DNA from: Callaeas wilsoni
Lineage: Eukaryota; Chordata; Aves; Passeriformes; Callaeidae
Direction of reading: 5' to 3'
DNA length: 64,000 nt
NCBI GenBank assembly: GCA_013398955.1
Contig: VWPU01014135.1
Coordinates: 682,001 to 746,000 of the forward strand
Below, piece after piece: positions 12,241 to 25,197 of the stretch; the stretch's first letter is position 1; every line of letters starts with the position of its first letter. The notes beneath the pieces are model-generated. The model searched no databases and was not told the origin of the DNA. It worked only from the letters and a program-made list of their open reading frames with translations. The position numbers were made by a program, and so were the translations under genes.

Positions 12241-13836
12241 GGAGTGAGCGGCGGAAGGAGGAGCAGGAGGGTGTCTGTGTGCTCATCACCTGCTCTGCTC
12301 CACTGCAGCTACCACTGATCTCCTCTGCCAGCCAAAAACCTCCCCTCCAGCTCTGAGCTACACCTGGGATATGGAGGATGGAGGCATTAGACTGTAGAGT
12401 TCAAAAAAAGTTTTAAGTCTCGTCTGCATGAAATTTCTGTTCAATTAATATACAAAGCAGAGAGAAAATGAGTCAACTAAATGGAAAAGATTTATAATGC
12501 AGATCAGAAACGCAGTACATGAACAGCTTGTGTTAATAAAATCATTTTAAGAAATGAGCATAAAATATGATATGACTTAATCACTGTGAAAGGTGGCTGT
12601 GCAGTAGTTCTGTAATTTTCCTTTAAACCGTCTTAAGGAGATACTGGCAGTGGAACTAATTGAATTTCAAAGGAAAAGCACTGTGTGAATGATAGATTTC
12701 TGTCCAGCAGAGCTATTGACAACAGAAAAAGAAAGCTCTGTATTGATGCTAAAGCTTTTTTTCTGAGCAATTGAAAGAGATTTTGGAAGCCTGGAAACAG
12801 CTTTGTATTAGGGACATGTGTTTTGCCCCTTCCTCCTTCCAGGGCCCGAAAAACAAAGGCAGCAAATGACAGGGGCAGTGAGGGAGTGTGCTCGAATTAT
12901 CAGAGCTGCAACGGCGATAGGAGCTGTCAGGGACACGAGTGGTTATCAAAGGCAAGGGGAATAAAAAGTTATTACAGTATCAGCATAAATAAAAATGAAA
13001 GAGACGGTGCTACAGGACAGGAACACTTTGAAATCTAAACAAGCTCTACAGAGAGCTCTCCAGAAAGCTTTTTATCAGCTGGGAGTGTTTAGTGACCAAG
13101 TGGCTCAGCTCCTCACGTCTCCCTCCCAGCAGGAGCACCACGCCAGGGGGGTCAGAGCCAGAGGGGCAGGAAAGGGAAGGGAATGGCTTTGCCATGGAGG
13201 GACAGGGACAGGGCCAGGGCTGCAGCTGCTGCTCAGGCCATGCCCTGCTCTCACCGAGCCCAGGGACACTGAACACAGGGAACATCCAGCTCTGCCTTTG
13301 GCCACGCTTCTGACCTGAACAAAAACTTCCTGAGCCAAAGCCTCTCACAACTAAAGGATGATGTAGATGGGATCAGATAAAAAGAAAAAGGAAAACCCAA
13401 CCTGAAATGAACATGGTAAAATCACAAGGCTTTCCTGTGTATTAACAAACTACAGGCAATGTAAGAAAGTTCTCTTGATTCCTTCCAGTAAGTAAACGGT
13501 TGTTGGAAGTGGCTGTGCATCACTTTCCTCAAAGTATTTGTAATCATTTTTGATGTAAAGACACATTTGAGCCAAGTGTAATGGTTTTTCTTCAACTGAA
13601 AACAGCAATTACCTTTCTTTTCTTTACTAGAGTCTGCCCAGATGCACCTTTGACTCTCAGAGCTGTTCTGGAAGAGCACTGAGCACTCCTCTCAGCAGGT
13701 ATCATGAACAGATCAGAAATGTTAAGAACATTTTGCTTTTTGAATTTAAATACGTGTCCCAAGTGCTCATCCAATATTTTGACTATTTCTGGCAGCAGCA
13801 ATTTTCCAATTGCAATATTTAGAGCACAGCTCTCAT

Positions 13837-13869
13837 CATATGTGCACATATATATGCACACACATATGT
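13837..13869. repeat. Alternating purine-pyrimidine tract
   Basis: Thirty-three consecutive bases alternate pyrimidine and purine without a break, mixing CA/TG and TA steps. CA/TG alternation can adopt Z-DNA under supercoiling, although the TA steps weaken that. It is otherwise an ordinary simple repeat. Confidence 0.8.
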
Positions 13870-14983
13870 CAGACGTATATATCTGCATTACAATAAAGCT
13901 GTGATTCTCCTTCTCTGTAATACAGAGCATATGAACCTAAAATCACAAGAAGAGACAGCAGTAAAAATATTTGAAAGCTTTCCTGTAAGGATGACAGATG
14001 GACGACAGATGCATACCAGAGGTATGCAAGTCAAACCTTCCCCAGCTGAAGAGAAATGCTCAAGCGAGGTTTGTGTCTCTAAGTGCACTGCAGCACAAAC
14101 TGCCTTTAGTTACCCCAGCACAGGGGATTTTTGCACATTCCCATGACACGATGCAGTAGAAAGGGTGGAACTGCTCTAAGAAGCAGCAGCTCTACGGAAG
14201 AGGCAGCTGCCTCCAGCTGCCAGAGCAGCCAGCACAGAACGGAATGGTCTGGAATGAATACGGCACAGGGCTGAAGGGAGAAAAACTCTGCAAGTTGGAC
14301 TTTCATCCAAGTCAGAGAATTTCAATGTTCAAATTGCTCAGACCGAATTTTATCACAGGTGACTGTGGATTTTCTGTGACTTGAACAGGCTTCCAAGGGG
14401 AATGAGAATATCCCCTTGGACTCTCTGTGTCGGCTCCCCCAAAGGAGCATTTCACAACTCCTCACGTCCCACACCTGCAGCCAGAACGCTTTTACTGCTC
14501 TTTGGGAAGCGCTCACACCATTCCTGGAGGTGCTGCACTTACACAGCCGCACACAGCGAGGGAAAAGCAGCTGCCCATAACGTGAACATGGCTTTTCTTT
14601 TTCACTTACAGTTCATGTATTTTTTGAAAACATCTGCCATCTTGATAGGTAGGTAAGGACCAGAGGTAAAATACTTCAAATGATAAATCATACACAGAAT
14701 TCCTTTTGAACTAAGGGCATACATCTTGGTAGATAAATACCAGTTTTAAAACAAATATCACCTCTGAATCACCTCAGATAAATATCACCCCTACTTAAAG
14801 TTAATTTCTGATCTTGTGAAGTACTGTTCTTACTAAGGTTTTCTGTATCAAACAGCAAAACAAACTGAAGTTCTGTAATTTACGCTTATCCTAAAGAAGG
14901 AAAACAGATACAAAAATTATTCTGCATTTCACTTAATTTTTAATGACAAGCACACAGGTGAGGAGCTGTGGTACATACTGCAC

Positions 14984-15049
14984 CTTGCATCGCTGCACTG
15001 TCATGTTGGGTTCCGTTGTGTTCTATTTCCATATCTGGGATTCCAGCAT
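14984..15049 (-). CDS. DACH2: DACH2 penultimate coding exon, acidic tail
   Basis: This small 66-nt exon completes a split Asp codon (G plus AT) and encodes 21 residues, AGIPDMEIEHNGTQHDSAAM then Q, ending with one base (G) of a split Gly codon. The acceptor is CATCTTTCAG; the donor is CAAG followed by GTGCAG. In human DACH2, as recalled, the equivalent reads TGIPDIEIENNGTPHDSAAMQ, so conservation is high. This tail lies beyond the coiled coil and has no assigned domain. It is distinctive for DACH2 because DACH1 ends in a different sequence. Confidence 0.92.
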
Positions 15050-18000
15050 CTGAAAGATGGGAGACTGAAGATTAATGCATTCCCCTTTGCCCCTCTCTCA
15101 GGCATCTTTAGAAAAATATTTATAGCAAACTAGGGTGCTCTCCAAGTTAACATGGTCTTGCATAAAACATTTGGTCCTCATAGAATTTTCAGTAGTAAAT
15201 TGTTTCCAAAATGTGCAAACATTACTGGTCTCACAGTGAATTATTTTTAACGTGCTTCACATTTGTCTGGCGATCAGATAATAACCAACACGTGGTAATA
15301 ATATGTCTGTAAAATCCTCTTGGAGAATGAGGGCATCTGACACATGAAAAATAAAAGTTGAAATTAAACTGTGATAATATTAAGCTACATCGACTCTTGT
15401 ATATAGGCGAATACCTCCAAATTACAGAGTTTAAGAATATAGCCAGTGCCAGGCAACAGTTTTGGGGTGTGTGTATCAGTTTGTGTGAGTGCATGTTACA
15501 GATAAGAACTGTGCAAATTGCATTTCAAACCTCAGCTCGGGATGTGTGAGCATGTGTTACCACCCAAACCAAAATTACAGCTGTCATATTATGTGAAATA
15601 TTTCCAGATCTCTGAGAAGAGCTTTCCAAAGAGGACTGTGCTCTTTTTTTTTTCCCAAGTTGAGAAGGAGTCTCATGACACTCACTTTGGACCTATTTAA
15701 TTTCATGTTGGTGATACCTCTGTCTGCACAGTCCTTGGGGTGGGGGCGGGGGCTCCAACACCCCAGGGTGTTACGGTAACAGATGCCATGATCCACCTTG
15801 TGCCAACAAGGATTAGCATGAAGGGGATGTGATTTGAATCCACGGCACCTCAAATCCTGGAGAAACATCTGCTTCCCTTATCATCCAGCACTTAGAAATT
15901 ACAGGAAGAAAAAACCCACACCTGAAAGGGAGCTGTGTGTACGGTTTGGGAGCTTTTCTGTGCAAAAGCCTGTTCTGGACTTTCTCAAACAGAGAATAAT
16001 TAAACTGTTGCTTTCACAGATCCCTTCAGCTGGAGTGTCGGGATCTGTCGCAGAGGTGATGCTTCGCTGGTGACCCTGCAGTAACTGAGCTCTGAGTGAA
16101 AGCAGGGCAACCCTGCCAAGTACAGTCCTTACAGGAGAGCAGCAGCTCAGCAATACATGTGGAAATGCAATGTATTTCATGTGTGCATATACAGCTCTAT
16201 AAATGTATAGATGATAAAAAATGCAGTATTTTCACGTATACTATTTTTTTCTCATAAAATTGCAAGTGACTACTATTCTGTAGGGCTTCCCTTACTCAGA
16301 TTCCTGTTCTGAAGGCAAGTGCAGGGAACTGATCTAACAATCTGAAAAGGTTCTTTCTTTTCAAACCCTTCACAGTACACGTTGTATATACCAGAAATGA
16401 CAAAGTCGTCTGTAACTAATAACAGCATCTGTTAAATGAGACAGACTGTCAGAGTTAAATTAAAAATACTCAGAATAGCCCTTTACATTTTGTTGTCATA
16501 AAATTGTACCTGCAATTAAATTGTGGATTAAGATGCTAATGAGCTACCTGATTTGCATGTGCAATCAGATTAGCATGTAAATATCAGCTTCTTGCAGGCA
16601 CTAACATATATATGACTACCTGAGTGTGCCTGCAAATCAAACTGCTGCAGCCAGGCCCACACTAGCAGATGTAAAGGTGTGTTAATCACACTGCTGGCAC
16701 GCTGGTATCCCTGGATTTGTGGCTTCCAGAACTGCTGGGTGCTCCTGGCTGGTGTGTGAGCAGCAGGTGCTTCCCTGCAGTGGCAGCACACGGGGGAGTG
16801 ACCTCACAGCACATCAGGATTTTAGGATTTTTCTGAAATTCATCTCGAGGTGCTGGTTCTGTCCGTGGGATCCAGTCTGGGCATTTGTCTGATCTAGTGG
16901 AGGGGGTGGAGAAGGATTTTGCTGGCTCTGGCCACCCACTCTCCCCTGGTCACTGTCCCCCAGCAGGTGTGACTGCGGCCGTAAATCCACACCTGAATGC
17001 CCCCCAGCCACTGCCAGTGCTCCAGGGACACCAGCCAGTCCCTGCCTGAGGACGTGCAGGGCTGTAAAGCAGCAGGTGAGAGGAAGCCTCTGAAAGATGC
17101 TGCTCTCGTACTCACGGAGCTGATATCCCCTGGGTGCCCCAGATACATCAGAGCCCTGCAGAGCACTGCGGTGGCAGGGCACACACACAGCCTTGCCCTG
17201 GCTTTGCGGAACAGTCTGGGCAGCTCTTGCAGCTGAGAACTCCAGACAAGCCAAATTCATTATTTTTGCTCAGCAGTCAGGCAGCTTTTGCACTCTGCAG
17301 TCTCACAGTGCCCAAAGCAGGCAGCACAAATTAACACACCACAGGACACCTGAATGCAGCAGAGACTGAACGTCACTCCGATTCCTCAGCCTCTGCAGAG
17401 ACTCCAGGGCAGGGATGCACAGACTAAACCTTAGCTGCAGAACCTGAAATTAATCAAATCTCAACTAGGTTCAGTCTTAAAGATTCAAACCACAGCTCTA
17501 AACTTTGGCCAAAACCTTCTTAAGCACAAAAGGCAAATTCTCCCGGTAGCCAGAACTTAATCACTGTTTAGGAGATGAACTGATTTGCTTTTGTTTCACA
17601 AGAGTATTTGGGAAGTGTTCAAAACCCAGTCAGCTCTGAAAGCTGATACATATTTAACAAACTTAATAGGTCCTGAGGCTGAGCAAACTTCAGCCAAAAG
17701 GCTTTTATAATGAAGCTCAGCAGTTCTAAAAATGAATCTGCTGGGAGAGAAGAGTTCAGAGAACCTTAGAGGAACCAAATTTCACATTGTCTTAGCTGGC
17801 ACTGTAACAGATTTCTCTGTAATATATTCAGCATTTCTTGTCATCTCTGTGTAAACTGCTCTGTCTGTTTCTCTAGTTGCAGACTTATTTATTTTTTTTA
17901 ATTCACGACCCAGAGCACATAGCCTGAAATAGATTTTTCATTATTTCAGGAAAGAATTGTGGGGGCTTATTCTGAAATTTGCTCTGTGCATCAACTCATT

Positions 18001-18058
18001 TTTTTTCTCACTCAAACATCATTTTAAGCTGACTGTGAAAGGCCAACTAAGACATTAC
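15050..18058 (-). other. DACH2: DACH2 intron (3.0 kb)
   Basis: The donor is GTAATG and the acceptor is CATCTTTCAG. The main item of note is a cluster of three octamer-like sites at 16533-16582. A G-run near 15,737-15,753 has three long G tracts but no close fourth. The section around 16,850-17,340 is GC-richer unique sequence. No exon or transposable element was recognised. Confidence 0.8.
16533..16582. promoter_or_regulatory. Cluster of three octamer-like (POU) sites at 18-bp spacing
   Basis: ATGCTAAT at 16533-16540, ATTTGCAT (the canonical octamer in inverse orientation) at 16551-16558 and ATTAGCAT at 16569-16576 start exactly 18 bp apart. ATGTAAAT overlaps the last at 16575-16582. These match the ATGC(A/T)AAT family bound by POU-domain factors. 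Function is inferred from motif match alone. Confidence 0.4.
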
Positions 18059-18202
18059 CATTTAACATCCTGAGACCGTCACCTGATGTGGCCTGTTTAA
18101 GCGCCTGTTCCACTTGTTCTCTTCTCTTGGATTCAAATTCCAAAGCTTCCTGCAATTTTCTCTTTGCCTTCTTCTCTTTCTTCAAGCGTTTCTGAATTGT
18201 GG
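18059..18202 (-). CDS. DACH2: DACH2 coding exon, second half of the C-terminal coiled coil
   Basis: This 144-nt exon completes a split Ala codon (G plus CC), encodes 47 residues starting TIQKRLKKEKKAKRKLQEAL and ending ATSGDGLRMLN, and leaves one base (G) for the next exon. It carries the strongly basic run KRLKKEKKAKRK, a plausible nuclear-localisation or charged-helix segment, followed by EFESKRREQVEQALKQA, which continues the coiled coil. The acceptor is TATTTACATTTCAG and the donor is AAATG followed by GTAATG, a weaker donor than the consensus. The sequence is nearly invariant among vertebrate dachshund proteins as I recall them, so this exon fixes the family assignment. Confidence 0.95.
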
Positions 18203-19561
18203 CTGAAATGTAAATACAGTGTAAGAATGGCTGTCAAGGCACAACTATGGAGACAGTAAAAAATTAGTTTATGTTCGATATTCAAAGCTGCAGTTCTAGC
18301 TCGAGACCCCTACAACAATAAAGACGCACACGTGGTGATGACCTGAAAGACAAACAATTCTGAGGATGCTGATTATTGGTGAAATTCTCTTTCAAGTCAG
18401 AAGCCATCAAAGTCTGTCAATGATCTGAGGTTTTTGGGGACTTAACTGGGATTCAAGAGGGGCACAGTGTGCTGTCCTACAGGGAGCTAAGTTTTGTTTT
18501 ACAGAAATACAGTCACACCACACTTGGGTGATGCAACATTTCTGGGCACCCGCTGCAATTTTACAGCTTCAATAGTATTTACTGACCCTTCACAGCTCGA
18601 CTGAGAAGTGCCCTTTGGTGCCTCTAAGTGAGACCTGGCACTGCAGACGGTTCCACACACCCAACTTCCACTCAAGAAGCACAGGAAGATAGGACTTGGT
18701 GCCTACACTTTTGGTCTTATCTAGTTTTATCTTTCTGATTTCATGGATGTAATCTAGAAGTAGCTTTTGGCACATGAAGTGCTGTTCCTTTCCTTCAGAT
18801 GCAGATCTGAATTTTAAAAAGAATACTGCCTCCTTTGCAACAGCACAGCGAGAAATTCAGATTTACCAATTTAATTGCCCATTATTATCAAAAGCTTCTA
18901 ACCAGTCATGGTTTTGCCTCAGGAAGGCCCCATTTGGGGTGTGCTACTGTACCTCAGTCTCCTGATGAAAAAAAAAAAAAATTTAGGATTATTTACTTCA
19001 GCTCTTGCACTTGGGCAGACAATTTCTCACAGCTTTATTTGTTGTGCTGAAGTTGTCTACAAGACAAACTGAGCAGCACCGAAGCTGCAGAAATGTGGGC
19101 TAGGGAAGTAAGGACAAAAATCACCTACATACCCAAACTGCACACGTATCTTCCTGACAGTAAGACTGATTCTTAATGCTTGGAGGGTAACAGCAGAAAC
19201 AAAAAGAAATTAAAGCTGTCAAAGGAAGAAATCAGGCTGGGAATACCTGGGCAGAGTGCTGCCAATACACCTGAAAGCCATGGAACTGCACCAGCTTCCC
19301 TCCTCAGAACCTGCCAAAACCCTCTGGGGCCAGCTGCCCTACAGGTAATAATCCTTCAGCCGCTGTTCCTTCTGCTTACAGAAACGTGTGCTTCAGTCTG
19401 GTTTTATGAAATTTAAATCTTTCATTACCAGTGCAGGTCCACTGCTGCCTTACACCGGAGTATGAATGTCAGTTAACTCCAAGTCTTCGACAGCTCCAGC
19501 TGGAAATGCCAAAGGGTTACACATTTAATAGATACCTAAACTCCATTTTTCATTCGCTCAC
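18203..19561 (-). other. DACH2: DACH2 intron (1.36 kb)
   Basis: It runs from donor GTGAGC to acceptor CATTTCAG, between the two coiled-coil exons. The sequence is unique and AT-rich, with an A-run near 18,967. I see no exon, repeat element or RNA gene in it. Confidence 0.85.
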
Positions 19562-19709
19562 CTCTGCTTTGCAGCTCAGCTGTGAGTTGCCTTTCCAAGC
19601 TCTCTCGTAGTTCTCGCTCTCTACAAAGCTCCATCTTTAACTCTTTCTTTTCCTGCTGTATCTGCTTTTCCTGGACTCTTGCGTTGTCCACAGCCACTTT
19701 CAGCAGGCC
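19562..19709 (-). CDS. DACH2: DACH2 coding exon, first half of the C-terminal coiled coil (Dachbox-C)
   Basis: This 148-nt exon encodes 49 residues beginning GLLKVAVDNARVQEKQIQQE and ending ERQLTAELQSR, then gives one base to a split Ala codon. The charged heptad-like pattern (EKQIQQEKKEL, then RERELRESLERQL) is a long amphipathic helix. In dachshund proteins this C-terminal helix mediates dimerisation and contact with Eya and corepressors. The acceptor is TGTTTTAG and the donor is CAGAG followed by GTGAGC. Only 521 bp separate it from the preceding exon, the shortest intron in the window. Relative to recalled human DACH2 the differences are conservative (ALDNARI becomes AVDNARV, RLELYRER becomes KMELCRER). 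Confidence 0.95.
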
Positions 19710-20230
19710 CTAAAACACATACAAATGCAAGACCTGAAAACACCATTTTCTTTCAGCAGTGACAAAATTCATCCATTTGTTTCTTTTACACCCTCTAGGA
19801 AAACAGAAAGATTAGAACCAGAGCACAACTGGGCATTGGAAGTAGCTAATGTTGTAGTTTTATATGAGGAATTTTGTGGCATGGAATCGTTCAGTACAGC
19901 TTTGGCTAGTTCATCCTGCTGCTGTGGTTTGTTACACACACAGTGCCATGTCTCTGCTGACCTCAGGAACTGCAGAGAGAAGCACTGCAGGAACAATGAG
20001 AATGGTGAATTTCAGTACGACCATTATTGCCAATTATGAAGTCAAATATACAATGTATTAAAGCCTTTCGTGACTGGTAACGCCAGAGACAGAAGAAACC
20101 TAAGCATGACATTAAATAAAAGAGATGAGAAACTGCAGATACAAAATAGTTTCTAAAACTTTTTTAAGAGTGCAAAAGAAACACATGTTATCTATCACGA
20201 CATAACCTGGCCCTGTAGAGAAGAATTTAC
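19710..20230 (-). other. DACH2: DACH2 intron (521 bp)
   Basis: This is the shortest intron in the window, from donor GTAAAT to acceptor TTTTAG. It contains unique sequence and nothing else I can name. Confidence 0.85.
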
Positions 20231-20376
20231 CTGAATGTTGGTTAATAGTGTTTCTACTGATGAAAGACCATCAGCAAAAAGAAATGGCGCCGGAAATCCA
20301 GGAGGCAAGGCCTGTCCAGCCAGTTGGACTTTATCTAAGGTTGGTTTCATTATTGGAATGGCAATTTGGACCTCTT
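20231..20376 (-). CDS. DACH2: DACH2 coding exon leading into the C-terminal domain
   Basis: This 146-nt exon completes a split Glu codon (G plus AA) and adds 48 residues, starting EVQIAIPIMKPTLDKVQL and ending FADGLSSVETLLTNIQ in phase 0. The acceptor is CTATCTTTACAG and the donor is CAG followed by GTAAAT. The last part matches the conserved entry to Dachbox-C, the C-terminal dachshund domain. Compared with the human protein as I recall it (QLTPGQALPAGF), this copy reads QLAGQALPPGF, one residue shorter. The phase match with the exon 32 kb upstream (phase 1 to phase 1) supports direct splicing, although an alternative small exon inside the 32-kb intron cannot be excluded. Confidence 0.95.
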
Positions 20377-23300
20377 CTGTAAAGATAGGTTTAAAAGCGA
20401 CATCAGAAAGCATTGGAAATATAGGTGACTGTAATTTCTAGAAACTAGCATTTTGTTTATCTGGAAGTCAAAATACAAGTGCGTTAGTAAAATCAACATT
20501 GTTTCAGTCTTTGGGCAGCTGGGACTGTTGCCAAGGCAAGTTTGCAAAATAGTACAGAACAATAATCAATACACTGAGACTGTAACACAGCTGTAATGGA
20601 GTACAGACTATTATATCTCGAATTCTACAGAATTATACCACAGAATTATAACAGCATTACGCAGTTCATTAAACCTGAATGACCTGTCTTCATTCTATCA
20701 TGTTTGCCATTCTGTGATGTGCGTTTTTTGTTGCTATAACCTTGGCAAAATTCTAATCGAGGCATGTATCACATCTCTTTCCTCCTTTACCTTTCCCCTT
20801 CCCGTGCTCAGCAGTAAATAATCTCCACAGAGTCAGCCATCCCCTCCCGCTCCACACCGGCTCTGCCAGCACCGCACGGAACTGGAGCATCTCCTGCGAG
20901 AGCAAGCTGGGGCCTGGCAGCCTCCTTCCCCTCCACTCCTTCTTTCAAAGACATGGTGTGGTTCTAGATCAAGCTGTGCAGACAGCAGAAATGTGTATCC
21001 AGAAAGAAACCATGCTGGAAATAGCTTTTTCCAAGCATCCCTTCAATTTGGTGAGGAATCGGTACTATCACCAACGAACTCCCATTTTTGATTAGAATAA
21101 TTTCAGCATCTTTTAGGACGGTAGATGTATCTCCTCCTCTCAGATCCCTGGGAGTACTTCTTCCCACGTATTCATTTTAATTGCTGAAAACGGCACAATT
21201 AAAATCTAGCTGTCGCTAAAGCCAAACTCGGTACATTTCTTCCGCTCTGAAATGCTACAAAAATACTTCTGTGCAACATTCCATGAAAATCCAGCCTATA
21301 TACGTATCTCATGATCCTGCACTTGCAGAAATCACGATGAGTATCTCCCCAGCACCTGCCTTTTAGCGAAGCCTGTGATCCCTGCCCTGGCCACGAGCTC
21401 CTGATGCCAGTGCTCGCTCAGGGCAGCTGCACAGCCAGCCCCCAGAGTTTCACCTGTCAAGTGCCTTGGTCATATTAAAGCCTGGATTTACAATTAGACC
21501 ACACTATATTCAAAAGGTCTCCTTCTCCCACTCCTGTTTTTAAGGAATAAACAACTTAAAAAGAATCTGACAACTAATTAACCCAGGGTGTCTCCACAGC
21601 AGCACTATTTTCTGGTGTAACACACTCCAGGAGCCTCCATCGAGCTGCACTTCTTGCCGTGTGTCTAAAACATCCACCTGACAACAAACCAGGAGCATTA
21701 GCAGTTTTCACGCATTCCTTGAAATCTCTGGTTTGGGAGTCTTTCGTCTTTGCTCTGTGAGTTCATTAAATGGAACATCTTCCTAATGATTTTTCAGGAC
21801 TAATAACAAAAGCCAGTAACCTCTACACGTCCTCAGAGCCAGCATCTTAGATGGAATTTAGCTGATCCATTTAAAAAATCCCAACTCGGGTAACAAACTC
21901 AGACCATGAAGTTTGTTCTGATTCAGACGCACCATTTCTCATATTTAAATATATCAGTGGCAGCGTTTTTAAAATAACCCGATTAGTTGTTGCACATGAT
22001 GCTGCACGGAAATAACAGCTAAGCCATGGAGCCACAAAAGACTAAACAGAAGTGGCATTTGAAAAAGAAAGCAATACATGAAGTATGCATAACAAAACTG
22101 GAGCTGCTCTAACACCTCTAGAAATCTCTGCTATTTGGAGATGAAAGTAATAACATTAAATTGGCCGAAAGGAAAATTACTATTGACTGTGAAGACAGGT
22201 TGCATGGTCTATGGTTTGTAATGCTACTGTACAGCAGATTGAAGTTTCAAAATAGTATTACTCTTCTTTAAAGAGATAGACACAGCTAAATTAGGTGCTG
22301 CTTGCTGCAGTGAGGATCAAATGCAAAAAGAATCATATTTCATCAGACCTCGTCAACACCAGGAAAATAAATAGAAATATAAGAGGTATGCAGGCAATGA
22401 TTCATTTTGATAATCTGGCCCAAGAGAGACACATAGAGACAGCACACAGATCTAAGCTTCTACCAAAAGACAAATAGGACACAGAGGGTGGGAATTGGGA
22501 TGACAGTGTAGCAGAGGTCACATCGATTTTCAGCAGCAGTTTTCACACAGATGAGATAACCCTGGACTCTATTTGGCCCATTGTTCATATCCTACCTGTC
22601 CCAGAAGCAATAAATTTCCAAGTCCCAGAAAAAGGGCAGTAAAGAAGAAGGATTCTACTTATGACTTCTTATGATTAAGTTTTTGTGCTAACCAAACATG
22701 CTTTGCAGACCAAGGTCACATTGCATGTTAAAGTCTGTAATAGCTGAAACTAGAAGCAGCATATTATGTTTTAGCGTATATGGGTGGAAACTGTCAAACC
22801 ATTCATCATTTTTTTTTCTGATTGAAATCACACTCTGCAAAGATGAATGATAAATGCATTAGAAATCTATTTCAATCTTGTAATAGGTCTTCACATCTGA
22901 ACGGTGTCTACATCTTGCCCATACTCTGAATAAGTGCACAGTTAGGCAGAAATTTATTAGCTAGCCTCGAGGAATCATAATTGGTAAAGCAATTAAAAAT
23001 GGCATGTGCTGGAAGCATTTCTTGGGGACTGTATCAAATGCATCTCTTTAATGGAAAAAAATAATGTTGATTTAAGGATTTTGATTTTAAACATCACTAA
23101 AAATATAAATGCTAAAAGCTGCACTCACATATACAATACAACAGAATAAGCAAGAAATAAAGCCAAGACAGCTACAGTCTGACCAAGGACACAAACAACC
23201 TTTCTGATCATCGAAGCAAAGTGGGAACTACTTTTATCGAGCCTGTTTGTTAAACCTGCCATGCTTTATAAAAGCATTCAGGAATCCATTTAGAGCGCAG

Positions 23301-25197
23301 CCTTTTTATTTTAATTTCTAGCTGACATCCAGATGAATAGATGAAAGCAAGAATTATACTGCAGAGCAAAGAAATACACAGTAAACACTAACAGTGAATG
23401 GAGTATCATCCTGGGAAAGCACACAGAAATCTGCTAGGAAGTTTCTTGCTCTTAATTCAATATGCTTAAGTATTTCATCTTCTGTCTTCTGCCTAAATTG
23501 CAGGAACAGGGATTGGCAAATGAAGCATCAACCTCCAAACTGAACACTGCGCTGGGAACAGGGGGAACATGAATTGCTCCCTGCACAGCCCAAACCAACA
23601 GGCACTTTTATTTGCCAGCTGGTTTATTTTCTTTCAGAAGGCATGTTTTTATGCCCATCAGTCACAACCCTGATCCACTTGACACACCACATCCCTCTCA
23701 AAACAAGGGAGAAATATTAAAGGTACAATTCACACTAGTTAGACCACCAAGTTATTTCTTCTCATGCACTTAAAAACTTTATCTACCTGGAGCTCTATGA
23801 GCATTATTCACCTCCAACAGCTCATAGAATATAACTCATGCATTAAATAAATATGTGGCATATGGAGGAGAGAGAAACAATTCATACAGAAATTACAGTT
23901 ATTAACCTGTTAGTTACTAACCAAGACATTTGATCTCAGAAACCCTTCAGCCAGGGATAAGAAGATGGTTTTGGACACAGGTGGTAGCTGGGTCACTCCT
24001 TTTCCCTGCCTGTGGCATAAAATTCAGAAACCCAAGGACTGAAGTAGTTTATTACAATTATAATTCTTTGAGTTTCATACCTGAGTGATGGGGATTACAT
24101 TTAATGGCCCATAGTTACAGAACTGCCTGGATACTCTAATGGACCTCTTTGACTTTTAATAAAATAAAGCAGAGGATCTGCAACATCAGCTGGGTTGTCT
24201 GTGTGACTCATCCCTGAAAGTAAAATACGTATTTGAAATACAATTATTTGCCCAAAGATCTGACAGAATCATTCAAACTGATATATCTTCATAGTGGCAA
24301 GAAGTCCCCTGACTTCCAGCTCTACATCTACTTCACAGCAGGGATAGGTGGTGTCCAAACATGGGTATTTTACAGAATCAGGGCCAAAATTCTAATTTTT
24401 GACTGCAAAATCAGTTTTCTGAGAGAAAGTGAGACTTCTGAGACGTGAGACTTCTTATTTTAATTTTAAACTTCGGCAACTTCTGTACTGGTTAACTACA
24501 AACTAGGGTTCTTTTTTATTTTTATAGCAAAACAAGCATGAAAACCTGTAATCTGAAGCATTGTTTATTTCAAGTATTTTGTATTTTTAATTTTGCAAGG
24601 ACAGAGTTATCTGTCTTCCATGTTTTAATAACTTCCAAAATCCTCCATAACCCGCTGCCTTTTTTTCCCCTCTCTTGGCTGCTCTGCCAGGAGCAGACTT
24701 CTGATCAGCAGTGAGAGAAGAGAAGCCTCCTGTAAACCAGGCACCAATCAGACTGAGAAATTTACTGCTTTAACCTTGTGATTCAGGTGCCAAATTTAAA
24801 GTCACTGCTGTTTTTCTTAATTACAGTCCCTGAATGAGCAGGGTCAATGAATGCAGTTGAGGAGTAGCTGATTAATCCAGAGCAGCACCTTTAAATCAGA
24901 TTTCATTTCGTTTTCCAGTGACTGATACAGGCACTGTTCACTACTGAGCTTTGCCGTGAAAAAACTTCACTTTGAGAACACTATCTCACAATTAAATATA
25001 TAAAAATACATTTCCTATCCATTTCCACGCTGCCCTAAAAGCTTCTAGAAACAACCAGAGAACAGTACCATCAACTAGGCTCTGCCTGTGTCCAAGCAGG
25101 TTCTCACCTGTGTGCTCTGAAATCACTCCATTTTGTCCTGAACAAGTGCTTAATAAAACTTTTTCATTGTTTTCAACACGGCAGGAAAATGCAGGCC

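Larger units (their letters stand above)
6520..14983 (-). other. DACH2: DACH2 last intron (8.5 kb)
   Basis: The donor is GTGCAG at the right end and the acceptor is CCTTAG at the left end. The intron holds a perfect G-quadruplex motif at 6545-6563, a 27-bp tandem duplication at 8471-8524, a motif-rich candidate regulatory block at 11,740-12,240 and a 33-nt alternating purine-pyrimidine tract at 13,837-13,869. Open frames here (for example a hydrophobic 111-residue one at 7533-7868 on the minus strand) look like chance. No further exon was recognised. Confidence 0.8.

Noticed and set aside
15737..15753. Second possible G-quadruplex (three long G-runs)
   Set aside because: The fourth run is too distant for a compact quadruplex.
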